This document shows positions 47,125 to 56,221 of a stretch of DNA of 64,000 bases, piece by piece. Location: the NCBI RefSeq assembly GCF_902809855.1, contig NZ_CADDWJ010000001.1, positions 1,302,001-1,366,000 of the forward strand. The letters run 5' to 3'. Source of the stretch: Acinetobacter sp. Marseille-Q1618. GTDB taxonomy: Bacteria; Pseudomonadota; Gammaproteobacteria; Pseudomonadales; Moraxellaceae. Under the pieces are notes generated by a model, which was not told where the DNA came from, ran no database searches, and saw only the letters and a program-made list of their open reading frames with translations. Every line of letters begins with the position of its first letter. Position 1 is the first letter of the stretch. The translations under genes were made by a program, and so were the position numbers.

Positions 47125-47829
47125 ATGTCTTCTAATTTAGCACAACTTAGTACAGATGCTTTGTCGCCAGGACAACTTCCTGAATCAGTCAAAGCATTAC
47201 TCAAGCGTGCTCACATCAATCGTTTTCCGAAACGTACGACTATTGTTGATGCGGGTTCTGAGTCAAAATCGCTGTATTTAATTTTAAAAGGATCGGTATC
47301 AATCATTTTACGTGAAGACGATGATCGTGAAATTGTGGTTGCATATCTCAATCCAGGTGATTTCTTCGGAGAAATGGGGTTATTTGAACAAAACCCACAA
47401 CGTACCGCTGAAGTAAGAACCCGCGATGTTTGCGAAATTGCCGAAATTTCTTATGAGAATTTTCATGAAGTCAGCAAACAATATCCTGACTTAAGTTATG
47501 CTGTATTTGCACAGTTGGTCAGACGTTTAAAAAATACCACACGTAAAGTAACCGATCTTGCCTTTATTGATGTATCAGGTCGTATTGCACGTTGTTTGAT
47601 TGATCTGTCTGCTCAACCTGAAGCAATGATTTTACCTAATGGTCGCCAAATCCGTATCACTCGCCAAGAGATTGGGCGTATTGTGGGATGTTCTCGCGAA
47701 ATGGTTGGTCGTGTTCTGAAAACGCTTGAAGAACAAGGTATGATTGAAACCGATGGTAAAGCAATTCTAATTTTTGATGCGTCTTTAGAAGAATCTTCAT
47801 ATTCAGACGATGAGCATGATGATGAATAA
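47125..47829 (+). CDS. cAMP-binding regulator, Crp/Vfr type
   Basis: This is a transcription factor of the CRP family. The N-terminal cyclic-nucleotide domain (about 20-130) has the binding pocket FFGEMGLFEQNPQRTAEVRT, with the Glu, Arg and Thr that hold cAMP. A long dimer helix follows, then a C-terminal helix-turn-helix ITRQEIGRIVGCSREMVGRVLKTLEEQG. An acidic tail (SSYSDDEHDDE) extends past the normal end. ATG 47125 is chosen over TTG 47110. It resembles Pseudomonas Vfr, which controls virulence and type IV pili. Divergent from an OsmC/YhfA-like gene, as crp is in E. coli. Confidence 0.93.
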   Translation: MSSNLAQLSTDALSPGQLPESVKALLKRAHINRFPKRTTIVDAGSESKSLYLILKGSVSIILREDDDREIVVAYLNPGDFFGEMGLFEQNPQRTAEVRTRDVCEIAEISYENFHEVSKQYPDLSYAVFAQLVRRLKNTTRKVTDLAFIDVSGRIARCLIDLSAQPEAMILPNGRQIRITRQEIGRIVGCSREMVGRVLKTLEEQGMIETDGKAILIFDASLEESSYSDDEHDDE

Positions 47830-47850
47830 CTCATGATAATTGTCTAAATA

Positions 47851-47879
47851 AAAGCAAATCTTCGGATTTGCTTTTTTTA
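47851..47879 (+). terminator. Terminator of the crp/vfr-like gene
   Basis: AAAGCAAATC-TTCG-GATTTGCTTT, a 10-bp stem with a UUCG tetraloop, is followed by more T. Confidence 0.93.
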
Positions 47880-47981
47880 TTTTTAGAATTTCTTATACAG
47901 AATTAAGCAATCAAAATCATTTCATCACGTTATGATGTTGCAAGTAAAATCATTTGAAAATAATACTTCAGGACAAACGCA

Positions 47982-49031
47982 ATGAAATTTAATCCACTTG
48001 GTCAATCAGGCATCCAAGTTCCAGAAATCTGTTTAGGTACGATGACTTTTGGTGAACAAAATAACCAAACTGAAGCATTTGAACAACTGAGTTATGCATT
48101 GGATCAAGGTTTATATTTTTGGGATACTGCTGAAATGTATCCTGTACCACCAAAGCCTGAAACCCAAGGTGCGACTGAACAAATCATTGGCAACTGGATT
48201 GCACAAAATGGGCAACGTGATAAATTATTCATTGCTTCAAAAATTGCAGGCCCCCAACAAGGTGGAAGCCATATTCGAGACGGACATACCCAATTTATTG
48301 AAAGTGAAATTGCGGCTGCACTCGATGGCTCGCTAAAGCGTTTACAGACCGATTATATTGACTTATATCAATTACACTGGCCACAACGCCCAACCAACTT
48401 CTTTGGTAAACTCGGCTACAGTAATAGCGATGCACATAGTCAACAACACATTACTCCTTTGGAAGAGACTTTAACGGCATTATCTAAAGAAGTTCAAAAA
48501 GGTCGAATTCGCCATATTGGTTTGTCCAACGAAACCCCTTGGGGAACTTTGAAATTTTTACATTTGGCTGAAAAATTAGGTCTAGAAAAAATTGTCAGTG
48601 TGCAAAACCCTTATAACTTACTGAATCGTAGCTATGAAATCGGAATGGCAGAAATTGCGCATTATGAAAACGTTGGATTATTGGCGTATTCACCACTCGC
48701 ATTTGGCTATTTAACAGGAAAATTTCGTCATGGCGCACGTCCAGCCAATGCCCGTGTAACGCGTTTTAGCCGTTTTAGTCGCTATAGCAATCCAGAAAGT
48801 GAATGGGCAACTGAACACTATGCGCAACTGGCAGAAAAACATGGTTTAAGCTTAACGCAATTGGCTTTGGCTTATATTAAACAGCAATTTTTTGTGACCA
48901 GTACCATTATTGGGGCGACTCATTTATCTCAGCTTAAAGAAAATATTGCTGCTTTTGATTTGACATTGTCAGATGAAATTTTACAAGGTGTTGAAGATAT
49001 CCACCGTCAACAACCAAATCCTGCACCTTAA
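47982..49031 (+). CDS. Aldo/keto reductase (Tas-like)
   Basis: This 349-residue NADP(H)-dependent TIM-barrel oxidoreductase resembles E. coli Tas. It starts MKFNPLGQSGIQVPEICLGTMTFGEQN. The catalytic tetrad is visible: Asp and Tyr in WDTAEMYPVP, Lys in LFIASKIAG and His in LYQLHWP. Cofactor-binding parts include IRHIGLSNETPWG and the final TSTIIGATHLSQLKENI. The physiological substrate is unknown. Single-gene unit that converges on the acyl-CoA dehydrogenase gene. Confidence 0.93.
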   Translation: MKFNPLGQSGIQVPEICLGTMTFGEQNNQTEAFEQLSYALDQGLYFWDTAEMYPVPPKPETQGATEQIIGNWIAQNGQRDKLFIASKIAGPQQGGSHIRDGHTQFIESEIAAALDGSLKRLQTDYIDLYQLHWPQRPTNFFGKLGYSNSDAHSQQHITPLEETLTALSKEVQKGRIRHIGLSNETPWGTLKFLHLAEKLGLEKIVSVQNPYNLLNRSYEIGMAEIAHYENVGLLAYSPLAFGYLTGKFRHGARPANARVTRFSRFSRYSNPESEWATEHYAQLAEKHGLSLTQLALAYIKQQFFVTSTIIGATHLSQLKENIAAFDLTLSDEILQGVEDIHRQQPNPAP

Positions 49032-49037
49032 TCTTAA

Positions 49038-49078
49038 AATCAACTCCCCTTCATCAATAAGATTCGGGGGAGTTGATT
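49038..49078. terminator. Bidirectional hairpin between convergent genes
   Basis: AATCAACTCCCC / GGGGAGTTGATT, a perfect 12-bp stem with a 17-nt loop. No long T-run follows on either strand, so efficiency is uncertain. Confidence 0.65.
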
Positions 49079-49095
49079 CAATAACTTAAAAATAC

Positions 49096-50232
49096 TTAAA
49101 CACGTGTGACTTCACGTGCGATCAATAAGCGTTGAATATCTGAAGCACCTTCATAAATTTGGCTGACACGCACATCTCGATAAATGCGCTCTACTGGAAA
49201 ATCTGAAACATAGCCATAACCACCATGAATCTGAATCGCATCGGAACACACTTTTTCAGCGATTTCAGAAGCAAATAGCTTTGCCATAGATGCTTCTTTT
49301 AAACAAGGTAGCCCTGCATCTTTTAAAGTTGCTGCATGTAAAATCAATTGCCTTGCAGCTTCAATTTGTGTTGCCATATCTGCTAAACGAAATGCAACGG
49401 CTTGATGCTGTACCAACTCCACACCAAAAGCCTTACGATCATTGGCATATTCAACTGCGGCATCCAAAGCAGCACGAGCCATGCCGACACATTGGGATGC
49501 AATCCCAATACGCCCTGATTCGAGATTGGACAAGGCGATTTTATAGCCCTCACCTGCCTGACCTAATAAGTTTTCAGCAGGCACTCGGCAGTTTTCAAAA
49601 ACGATGGTGGCTGTATCTGAACAATGTTGCCCCATTTTATCTTCGATACGAGAAACAATATAACCTTCCGTGTCAGTGGGCACCAAGAAGCAAGAAATGC
49701 CACGCTTGCCCGCCTCTTTGTCAGTTACTGCAAATACCAACGCAATCTGAGCATTTTTACCTGTAGTAATAAACTGTTTCGTACCATTAATTACCCATTC
49801 ACCCCCTTCACGCACTGCCTTACATTGTAAAGCGCCTGCATCAGAACCAGCTTGTGGTTCCGTCAAGCAGAAACAACCAAGCCATTCCCCAGTAGCCAGT
49901 TTAGTTAAATATTTTTGTTTTTGTGCTTCAGTGCCATAACGTTGCAGAATACCGCAGGGTAAAGAGTTTTGTACACTGACAATGGTTGAAATTGCACCAT
50001 CACCAGCAGCAATTTCCTCAAGTGCCAAAACCAAAGAAACATAATCAAGCCCTGCACCACCATATTGTTCAGCAACCGTCATGCCTAAAGCACCCAATTC
50101 ACCAAGCGCTTTAAGTTCTTGAGCTGGAAAATGAGAAGTTTGATCACGTTCAGCTGCCGTAGGTTTCAGTTTATTTTGCGAATAATCACGCATCATGTCC
50201 TGAATCATTTTGTGTTCTTCATTTAAAATCAT
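49096..50232 (-). CDS. Acyl-CoA dehydrogenase
   Basis: This 378-residue FAD enzyme introduces the alpha-beta double bond into an acyl-CoA. The signature CFCLTEPQAGSDAGAL and the C-terminal QIHGGYGYVSDFPVERIYRDVRVSQIYEGASDIQ are intact, including the catalytic Glu in YEGASD. That position is typical of short-chain and branched-chain acyl-CoA dehydrogenases. With the upstream SDR (hydroxyacyl-CoA dehydrogenase-like) it suggests a short/branched acyl-CoA, for example from isoleucine, but this is inference. AGGATG precedes the ATG. It lies 182 nt after the SDR gene on the same strand. Confidence 0.93.
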   Translation of the reverse strand: MILNEEHKMIQDMMRDYSQNKLKPTAAERDQTSHFPAQELKALGELGALGMTVAEQYGGAGLDYVSLVLALEEIAAGDGAISTIVSVQNSLPCGILQRYGTEAQKQKYLTKLATGEWLGCFCLTEPQAGSDAGALQCKAVREGGEWVINGTKQFITTGKNAQIALVFAVTDKEAGKRGISCFLVPTDTEGYIVSRIEDKMGQHCSDTATIVFENCRVPAENLLGQAGEGYKIALSNLESGRIGIASQCVGMARAALDAAVEYANDRKAFGVELVQHQAVAFRLADMATQIEAARQLILHAATLKDAGLPCLKEASMAKLFASEIAEKVCSDAIQIHGGYGYVSDFPVERIYRDVRVSQIYEGASDIQRLLIAREVTRV

Positions 50233-50334
50233 AGCAGCATCCTGTCTTTACAATAGTTTTGGCAAAAATATCCCGACTTCGTACATTTAAAAGCACAAAG
50301 AAAATAAAAGGGATATGAATTTCTTGAGGAAAAT

Positions 50335-50370
50335 TCACATGCTACCTCGTTGAAACAAAGAAGCATGTGA
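50335..50370 (-). other. Hairpin between the SDR and acyl-CoA dehydrogenase genes
   Basis: TCACATGCT (50335-50343) and AGCATGTGA (50362-50370) form a 9-bp stem with an 18-nt loop and no T-run. It may be an mRNA processing or stability element between two co-directional genes. Confidence 0.4.
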
Positions 50371-50414
50371 CAAAGCTGAGTGCTTTAAATTTCTATGTCA
50401 TCTTAGATATTTGA

Positions 50415-51185
50415 TTATTTTGGTTGCATACGAATTGCGCCATCAAGACGAATCGTTTCACCATTCAAATAACCATTTTCACAAATTTGCCCCACCAAAG
50501 ACGCAAATTCTTCAGGTTTTGCCAAACGTGGTGGAAATGGCACCATTTGACCTAAAGCATCCTGTACATTTTGCGGTAATGCTTTGAGCATCGGCGTTTC
50601 CATGATCCCTGGCGCAATGGTCATGACACGAATTGCATGTTGTGCAAGCTCACGTGCTAAAGGTAATGTCATTGCAACAACTGCACCTTTTGAAGCCGAA
50701 TAAGCTGTCTGTCCAATTTGACCATCAAATGCTGCAACTGAAGCGGTATTGATAATCACACCACGATCTTCTTCACCTGCTTGCAACTCATATTTTGCGA
50801 TCAAATTGGCTGCAAAACGCAGCATATTAAATGTACCCGATACATTGATATTTAGAACACGTTGAAAATCAGCCAGTGCATGAATGCCTTTTTTACCTAA
50901 GACTTTGGCAGAAGGTCCGATCCCTGCACAATTCACCAAGCCATTGAGCTGACCATACTCTTGTTCAACCTCATTAAAAAATTGTTCAACTGTGGTTTCA
51001 TCAGTCACATCAAGTTGCACAAACTTGGCATTTGCACCCAATTGCTGTTGTGTTTGCTGACCCAGCTCATTGTTCATATCGACAATGATGACTTTGGCAT
51101 CACGTTCAACCAAAAATGCTGCGGTTGCTGCACCTAAACCAGATGCACCACCTGTCACAACAAAAACTTTTCCTGCAATTTTCAT
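50415..51185 (-). CDS. SDR oxidoreductase, 3-hydroxyacyl-CoA dehydrogenase type
   Basis: The 256-residue short-chain dehydrogenase has the NAD loop VVTGGASGLGAATA, Asp in VIIVDMNNE (NAD rather than NADP preference), LVNCAGIGPS and the catalytic Ser/Tyr/Lys in IINTASVAAFDGQIGQTAYSASKG. The combination KVLGKKGIHALADFQRVLNINVSGTFNMLRFAA resembles type-2/HSD17B10-like 3-hydroxyacyl-CoA dehydrogenases, which oxidise 2-methyl-3-hydroxybutyryl-CoA among others. The neighbouring acyl-CoA dehydrogenase gene fits such a pathway. AGGAAA lies about 5 nt before the ATG. Substrate specificity is not proven. Confidence 0.9.
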   Translation of the reverse strand: MKIAGKVFVVTGGASGLGAATAAFLVERDAKVIIVDMNNELGQQTQQQLGANAKFVQLDVTDETTVEQFFNEVEQEYGQLNGLVNCAGIGPSAKVLGKKGIHALADFQRVLNINVSGTFNMLRFAANLIAKYELQAGEEDRGVIINTASVAAFDGQIGQTAYSASKGAVVAMTLPLARELAQHAIRVMTIAPGIMETPMLKALPQNVQDALGQMVPFPPRLAKPEEFASLVGQICENGYLNGETIRLDGAIRMQPK

Positions 51186-51269
51186 ATTATTTTCCTATTC
51201 ATTTTTTGAATGAGCACTCGACTTAAGCAGCAGAGTAAACACAGAAACACTTGAGTACAATTTCCAAAA

Positions 51270-51292
51270 GTTGCATTTTAATTGATGCATTT
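51270..51292. promoter_or_regulatory. Direct repeat in divergent SDR/AraC promoter
   Basis: GTTGCATTT and GATGCATTT are repeated with a 14-nt period, in the roughly 145-bp region between the SDR gene and the divergent AraC-type gene. AraC-family proteins often bind direct repeats, so it is a candidate operator. Confidence 0.4.
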
Positions 51293-51330
51293 GGACAATG
51301 ACGTCGTGCTACAAAATAATGGAATTGGCT

Positions 51331-52341
51331 ATGCATAATCAACCGCCAAAATACAGCAAAGGAACAATTTCTATTGCATTGGTACAAGAAGCCTTGGCAA
51401 CTGCGCAAAATAAAAACTTAGACCTAGATCGTTTAATGCAAAAAGCTGGAATCTCACCTGAGCTAATCCAATCCGAAAAAAGCAGAATTTCAGTCCGTGC
51501 TTTTGCTCACCTTTGGACAGAAATCGCCAATCAAATGAATGATGAGTTTTTTGGTATGGACAGTCATGCCATGCGTCGAGGTAGCTTCCAACTCTTATCC
51601 AAAATGCTGATGCAAGCTGAAACCGTCAAAATTGCACTCAACCAAATCTTGCAGTTTTTAAATGCAATTTTAGATGATTTTGAAAGTACCCTATTTGTTG
51701 AGGAAAATTATGCATATATCGTAATTTATGATCGTCAATCGCCTAAAGCCATGTTTGCATACGCCACCTACCTGATGTTGATTCATGGTTTAATTTGTTG
51801 GCTGAGTGGACAACGCTTAATCATCAATAAAATTCAGCTCAAATGTGCAGCACCTTTAGATGACCATGACTATAAGGTACGATTTTGTGAGAATATTCAA
51901 TATCATGCAGATGAAAATTATATCCAGTTTGATGCCAGTTATTTAAAAATAACCATTAAACAAGATAAAAAATCTTGGTATGAATTCATTCGGAATACCC
52001 CTGAAAACCTATTAGTCCGTTTTAAGAATCCCCACGCACTCAGTTCCATCATTCGTAAATCACTCATGCAACATCCACCAGTAGAATGGCTAGAATTAAA
52101 TAGTTTGGCACAACAACTGAATATGTCCGAAGCCACCATTCAACGGCGACTAAAAACTGAAGGTACCAGCTACCAACAACTTAAAAATGAAATACGTCGA
52201 GATACAGCGATTGAACTCTTAACCACAACCACTAAAACCTTACAAGAAATTAGTGATGAATTACATTTCCAAGATCCAAGTGCGTTTCATCGTGCTTTTA
52301 AAAAATGGACGGGCGTGAGTCCTGGTTCTTATCGTGAATAA
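51331..52341 (+). CDS. AraC-family transcriptional regulator
   Basis: The protein of about 336 residues has the N-terminal Arabinose_bd-type (OruR/ArgR-like) domain and a C-terminal double helix-turn-helix of the AraC family. The latter reads LAQQLNMSEATIQRRLKTEGTSYQQLKNEIRRD, then LQEISDELHFQDPSAFHRAFKKWTGVSPGSYR. The frame opens at ATG 51298, but ATG 51331 has GGAA 6 nt upstream and begins just before the conserved region; both are possible. It is divergent from the SDR/acyl-CoA dehydrogenase genes, so it probably activates them in response to a pathway metabolite. That link is inferred from position. Confidence 0.9.
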   Translation: MHNQPPKYSKGTISIALVQEALATAQNKNLDLDRLMQKAGISPELIQSEKSRISVRAFAHLWTEIANQMNDEFFGMDSHAMRRGSFQLLSKMLMQAETVKIALNQILQFLNAILDDFESTLFVEENYAYIVIYDRQSPKAMFAYATYLMLIHGLICWLSGQRLIINKIQLKCAAPLDDHDYKVRFCENIQYHADENYIQFDASYLKITIKQDKKSWYEFIRNTPENLLVRFKNPHALSSIIRKSLMQHPPVEWLELNSLAQQLNMSEATIQRRLKTEGTSYQQLKNEIRRDTAIELLTTTTKTLQEISDELHFQDPSAFHRAFKKWTGVSPGSYRE

Positions 52342-52574
52342 CAATCAATATTTTTAACTATTAGTAAAAAATAAAATATAATCAATTGAATAATTTAATT
52401 TTAACAAAAATTCATTTTTAAATTTTAAAATATACTTATTGTTCATTCGTCTGAATAAAGTTGCTTTAAAATTACAAATGGATTATTTTTTAATCAAGTT
52501 AATGTGATTTTCACTTAATTTTATCTCTCCCAAAATTTTGTTGTTTAAAGTTGTTTTTAGCTACAGGTTCTCCC

Positions 52575-52922
52575 ATGAATAAAATCTCTGATGTACTTGA
52601 ACATTCACTTGTGCAAAAATTTGTTCATTCTTTATCTGCCCAAACAGAACAACTCGATGAGTTAATTAATGGTCTGTTAAGTGCGCCTCAACCTGATTTA
52701 AATCAAGCGATTGCTCATTTTATTGCCAATCAAGAAACACATAATTTCGCATATGCTTTGGATATTCAAAAAGAAAATCTCAATGCCATTCAAAATGGGC
52801 TGGCTTTAAAAAAGGAAAATTTAGCAGATACTGCCAAAATTGTAGCATTGTGCCTAGCAATGGAAGCAGATACGTTATCACAACTCGAAGTTGCTGAATC
52901 TTTGCAAGATTTTCCAATGTAA
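52575..52922 (+). CDS. Small hypothetical protein
   Basis: The 115-residue protein is acidic and almost wholly helical (KFVHSLSAQTEQLDELINGLLS, then KIVALCLAMEADTLSQLEVAESL). No motif, signal or membrane helix is visible and I do not recognise it. The frame is open from 52551. ATG 52575 with AGG 8 nt upstream is taken as start. It is followed at once by a strong terminator, which supports it being a real gene. The upstream 200 bp is very AT-rich. Confidence 0.6.
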   Translation: MNKISDVLEHSLVQKFVHSLSAQTEQLDELINGLLSAPQPDLNQAIAHFIANQETHNFAYALDIQKENLNAIQNGLALKKENLADTAKIVALCLAMEADTLSQLEVAESLQDFPM

Positions 52923-52940
52923 AACTGAATACGCCCAAAT

Positions 52941-52970
52941 AAAAAGAGGTGATTTAAATCACCTCTTTTT
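52941..52970. terminator. Bidirectional terminator
   Basis: AAAAAGAGGTGATTT and its complement form a perfect 30-nt palindrome between convergent genes, with T-runs on both strands. It serves prmC on the minus strand. Confidence 0.92.
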
Positions 52971-53018
52971 ATTATATGGCTTTTTTCTTAAATAATTTTC
53001 ATTTGAAATCGTTAAAAC

Positions 53019-53837
53019 TTAAGCTAACCACTGCGCTAAAGTCACACGGTCATTTCCACCATAATCTTTGACCGTACGGATTTCTTTAAAACCATACTTT
53101 TGGAAAATGGCTTGTACCGCATTTGCTTGGTCATAACCATGTTCTAAAGCAATCCAACCTTGATGCGTCAACCAGTTTTTACCTTGCTTAATAATCAGCT
53201 CAATATCTGCTAAACCTTGATTTTCAGCAACCAATGCACGTTGTGGCTCAGAAGCCAAATCACGCATATGCTCATCATCTGCATCAATATAAGGTGGATT
53301 AGATACAATCAAATCAAAATATTGACGATTGAGTGCCTCAAACCAGCTTCCCAAATAAAACTTTACTTGATTTAAATCATGCTTTTTGGCATTTGATAAA
53401 GCAACTTCTAAAGTCGGTTCATAAATATCTGTTGCCGTCACTTCCCAGTTTGGACGCTCACTTGCTAAAGACAAAGCAATCGCACCCGTTCCTGTGCCCA
53501 AGTCTACAATACGCGCATCTTCAGGCAAGTCCAAATGCAAAACCGTTTCCACTAATACTTCAGTGTCTGGACGAGGGACTAAAGTATCTTGTGTAACGTT
53601 TAAATCTAAAGTCCAAAATGGTTGTGAACCTGTGACATAAGCTAATGGCTCTCCCGCTTGAATACGTGCTAGACCATCTCTATAGGCTTGTTCTTGATCA
53701 CTACTCAGTTGTTGATCTTTTTTCATGACCAAATCAACAGCATCAATTTGGGTAATATGTTCAAGCAACCATGCATTTTCTTGGCGTTCGTAACTTTCAG
53801 GTTCACCACGTAAAGCTAAAGCCTGTGCAATATTCAC
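53019..53837 (-). CDS. prmC: Release-factor glutamine methyltransferase PrmC
   Basis: PrmC (HemK) methylates the Gln of the GGQ motif in release factors RF1 and RF2. The SAM motif is VDLGTGTGAIALSLASERP, the catalytic motif LIVSNPPYID, and the helical N-terminal domain precedes VPRPDTEVLVE. Length of 272 residues is normal. The start is GTG 53837, directly after the TAA stop of prfA, so the two are translated from one mRNA. Pairing of prfA with prmC is usual and the substrate is the upstream product itself. Confidence 0.97.
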   Translation of the reverse strand: MNIAQALALRGEPESYERQENAWLLEHITQIDAVDLVMKKDQQLSSDQEQAYRDGLARIQAGEPLAYVTGSQPFWTLDLNVTQDTLVPRPDTEVLVETVLHLDLPEDARIVDLGTGTGAIALSLASERPNWEVTATDIYEPTLEVALSNAKKHDLNQVKFYLGSWFEALNRQYFDLIVSNPPYIDADDEHMRDLASEPQRALVAENQGLADIELIIKQGKNWLTHQGWIALEHGYDQANAVQAIFQKYGFKEIRTVKDYGGNDRVTLAQWLA

Positions 53838-54926
53838 TTAGCCACCATTTTGCTGTGCAAGAAGCGCTAACTGATCTGCTTGATATTCACGATGTAAACT
53901 GTCAAGCAACTCAGTCAAATCCCCTTCCATCACCGCATCTAGCTTATATAAAGTTAAGTTAATACGGTGATCCGTCATACGACCTTGTGGATAGTTATAT
54001 GTACGAATACGTTCAGAACGGTCACCGGAACCCACCAAGTCACGACGCATTTCTGACGTTGCAGCATCCGCAGCAGCACGTTTGGCATTTTCTAAACGTG
54101 ACACCAAAAGCGCCATCGCTTTGGCTTTATTTTTATGCTGAGAACGTTCATCCTGACATTCCACCACTGTTCCTGTCGGAATATGGGTAATACGAACTGC
54201 CGAATCAGTTTTGTTAATGTGCTGACCACCTGCACCCGATGCACGATAAGTATCAATACGCAAATCCGCAGGATTAATATCTACATTGGTATCGACATCA
54301 ACTTCTGGCAAAATCGCAACCGTACATGCTGATGTATGCACACGACCTTGAGACTCCGTTGCTGGCACACGTTGTACACGATGTGCGCCACTTTCAAATT
54401 TTAGGCGACCATATACGCCTTCACCGTTGATCAGGCAAATAACTTCTTTATAACCGCCATGCTCGCCTTCATTTTCAGACAAAACTTCAATACGCCAACC
54501 TTGCGTTTCAGCATACTTACTATACATACGGAATAAATCGCCTGAGAAGATTGCAGCTTCATCACCACCTGTTCCAGCACGAATCTCTAAATACGCTGAA
54601 TTGGCATCATTTGGATCTTTTGGAATCATCAAAATATTCAATTCAGATTCTAAAGCTTCAATTAATGCTTTATTTTCCTTAATTTCTTCAATCGCCATCT
54701 CTTTAAAATCAGGGTCAGAAGTCATTTCTTCAGCAGTAACGATATCTTCTTCAGCTTGTTTGTATTTCTTCCAAACATCCGTAATTTCAGTTAAATCATT
54801 ATGTTCACGTGACAAATTACGGAAACGTTTATTGTCTGAAATAACTTCTACATCGGCAAGTAGTGCCTCTAACTCTTCGTGTCGATCACACAATTGGTCT
54901 AATCGTAAACGTAACGATTCTTTCAT
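53838..54926 (-). CDS. prfA: Peptide chain release factor 1
   Basis: RF1 ends translation at UAG and UAA. The codon-reading PxT motif appears as VPATESQGR and the catalytic GGQ as [19 protein letters not shown]. The SRSE-type ending and the N-terminal helical domain are complete. Length of 362 residues is standard. It is first in the prfA-prmC unit. The start has a weak ribosome site. Gln methylation by the next gene's product is expected. Confidence 0.98.
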   Translation of the reverse strand: MKESLRLRLDQLCDRHEELEALLADVEVISDNKRFRNLSREHNDLTEITDVWKKYKQAEEDIVTAEEMTSDPDFKEMAIEEIKENKALIEALESELNILMIPKDPNDANSAYLEIRAGTGGDEAAIFSGDLFRMYSKYAETQGWRIEVLSENEGEHGGYKEVICLINGEGVYGRLKFESGAHRVQRVPATESQGRVHTSACTVAILPEVDVDTNVDINPADLRIDTYRASGAGGQHINKTDSAVRITHIPTGTVVECQDERSQHKNKAKAMALLVSRLENAKRAAADAATSEMRRDLVGSGDRSERIRTYNYPQGRMTDHRINLTLYKLDAVMEGDLTELLDSLHREYQADQLALLAQQNGG

Positions 54927-55447
54927 TTAAATAAAATCTCAAGCTTAAGCCTACCCAAATTCATTTATCAGGACACTTATCAGGATAAACACGGTAAGAC
55001 ATTTTAAAAATTGTGCCTAGTTTAACGATTCTCGCTTTTAAATAACACAGCTAACTGAATTTCTCTTTATTTTTCATAGGATCAGTTTTTCTATTCTCAA
55101 GAAAAAATACTCAAACATAGACAATAACTTTAGAAGTTCTAAAACCTAAACAGTATATATAAACACATTTAAAAATCAGCATTTTAGAATATAAGCTAAG
55201 CATTTAAATCAATGCCTAATCCACCTCATTTAAAAAATTGGCTGAAAATTCGGCATTTAAATTCATAGTTTCTACATTATTTTTAAATGCCTGCTGCTTT
55301 AAAGCACAATATTAATAGAAAACCAACATTCAGAAACTAAACACCCTAATAAACGGAAATCTTCTCCACATTTTCCATGTCGCCTTTTGTTACATTTACC
55401 TCATCGAATAGAGATAGAGCTGTCCATATCAGGACATGGAGCAAGAC
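54927..55447. other. Divergent intergenic region upstream of prfA
   Basis: This 521-bp AT-rich gap lies between prfA (minus) and the first glycine-zipper gene (plus). I saw no gene, no tRNA-like fold and no clear promoter pair. The usual left neighbour of prfA, hemA, is not there. Near 55180-55295 GCATTTAAAT-type words recur several times, without a clean repeat unit. Confidence 0.45.
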
Positions 55448-55870
55448 ATGAAATTAAATGCATTATTATTAAGTTCTGCTTTAGCAGTAACGTCAGTTTT
55501 TACAGTAAATGCCCATGCTGACAACTCAACTCGTATTGCAGCAACTTCAGCGTTAGGAAGTGTTGCAGGAACTGCAATTGGTAAACAAATGGGTGGTAAC
55601 ACAGGTGCCATGATTGGTTCAGCGCTTGGTGGTGCTGGTGGTGCTGCGGTTGCAACCAATAAACGTGACCGTACTGCTGCTGCAATCGGTGGTGGTTTAG
55701 GCGGTGTAGGTGGTTACTCAGTGGGTAAAAACGTAGGCGGTTCTACAGGTGGCTATATTGGTTCTGCATTAGGTGCTGCAGGCGGCTCGGTACTTGGTAA
55801 AAAAGTATCTGAAGATCGTCACTATGATAATCGTAAGTACAATAAAAAATATCGTAAACATCGTCGTTAA
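55448..55870 (+). CDS. Exported glycine-zipper protein (copy 1)
   Basis: The 140-residue protein has a signal peptide (MKLNALLLSSALAVTSVFTV, cleavage near AHA-DNS). The mature part is built of glycine-zipper segments: GSVAGTAIGKQMGGNTGAMIGSALGGAGGAAVA, AAAIGGGLGGVGGYSVG and GSTGGYIGSALGAAGGSVLG. It ends in a basic tail rich in Lys, Tyr and His. Such zippers insert into or lie on membranes (as in outer-membrane 17-kDa surface-antigen-like proteins); there is no lipobox here. ATG 55448 has GGAG 6 nt upstream, better than ATG 55436. It is a paralogue of the next gene. Confidence 0.82.
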   Translation: MKLNALLLSSALAVTSVFTVNAHADNSTRIAATSALGSVAGTAIGKQMGGNTGAMIGSALGGAGGAAVATNKRDRTAAAIGGGLGGVGGYSVGKNVGGSTGGYIGSALGAAGGSVLGKKVSEDRHYDNRKYNKKYRKHRR

Positions 55871-56221
55871 TTCATCGACATATAAAAAGCACTCAGTTTT
55901 GAGTGCTTTTTTATTTATAAATTAAAAAATATTGACTAAACGATGCTTAATTTATACTTAGGCTATTTAAAAACATGTAACTTATACCTTTTTATTTTAG
56001 GTATAAACTTTTAATTTAAGCAATTTATTCTCTTAAAAATTTAGATCTACTTTTAATGTTCCAATGTCAGAACGAACTATGAATAAATAAAAGACAAAAG
56101 TTACAAAATGTTTACGTATCACGATAATTTCAATACAACAGAGTCCACAATCAAACCGCAGTTGTTCGCTAAATTAAGTCTAAGTTAAGAAATTGAAGAA
56201 GCTTCGAGAAGGAGTTTGAAC
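55871..56221. other. Intergenic region between the two glycine-zipper genes
   Basis: This 351-bp region carries the terminator of copy 1 (55884-55912) and the promoter region of copy 2, so the paralogues are transcribed separately. The middle is AT-rich with no gene seen. Confidence 0.5.
55884..55912 (+). terminator. Terminator of glycine-zipper gene 1
   Basis: AAAAAGCACTCA-GTTT-TGAGTGCTTTTT, a 12-bp stem with T-run. Confidence 0.93.
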
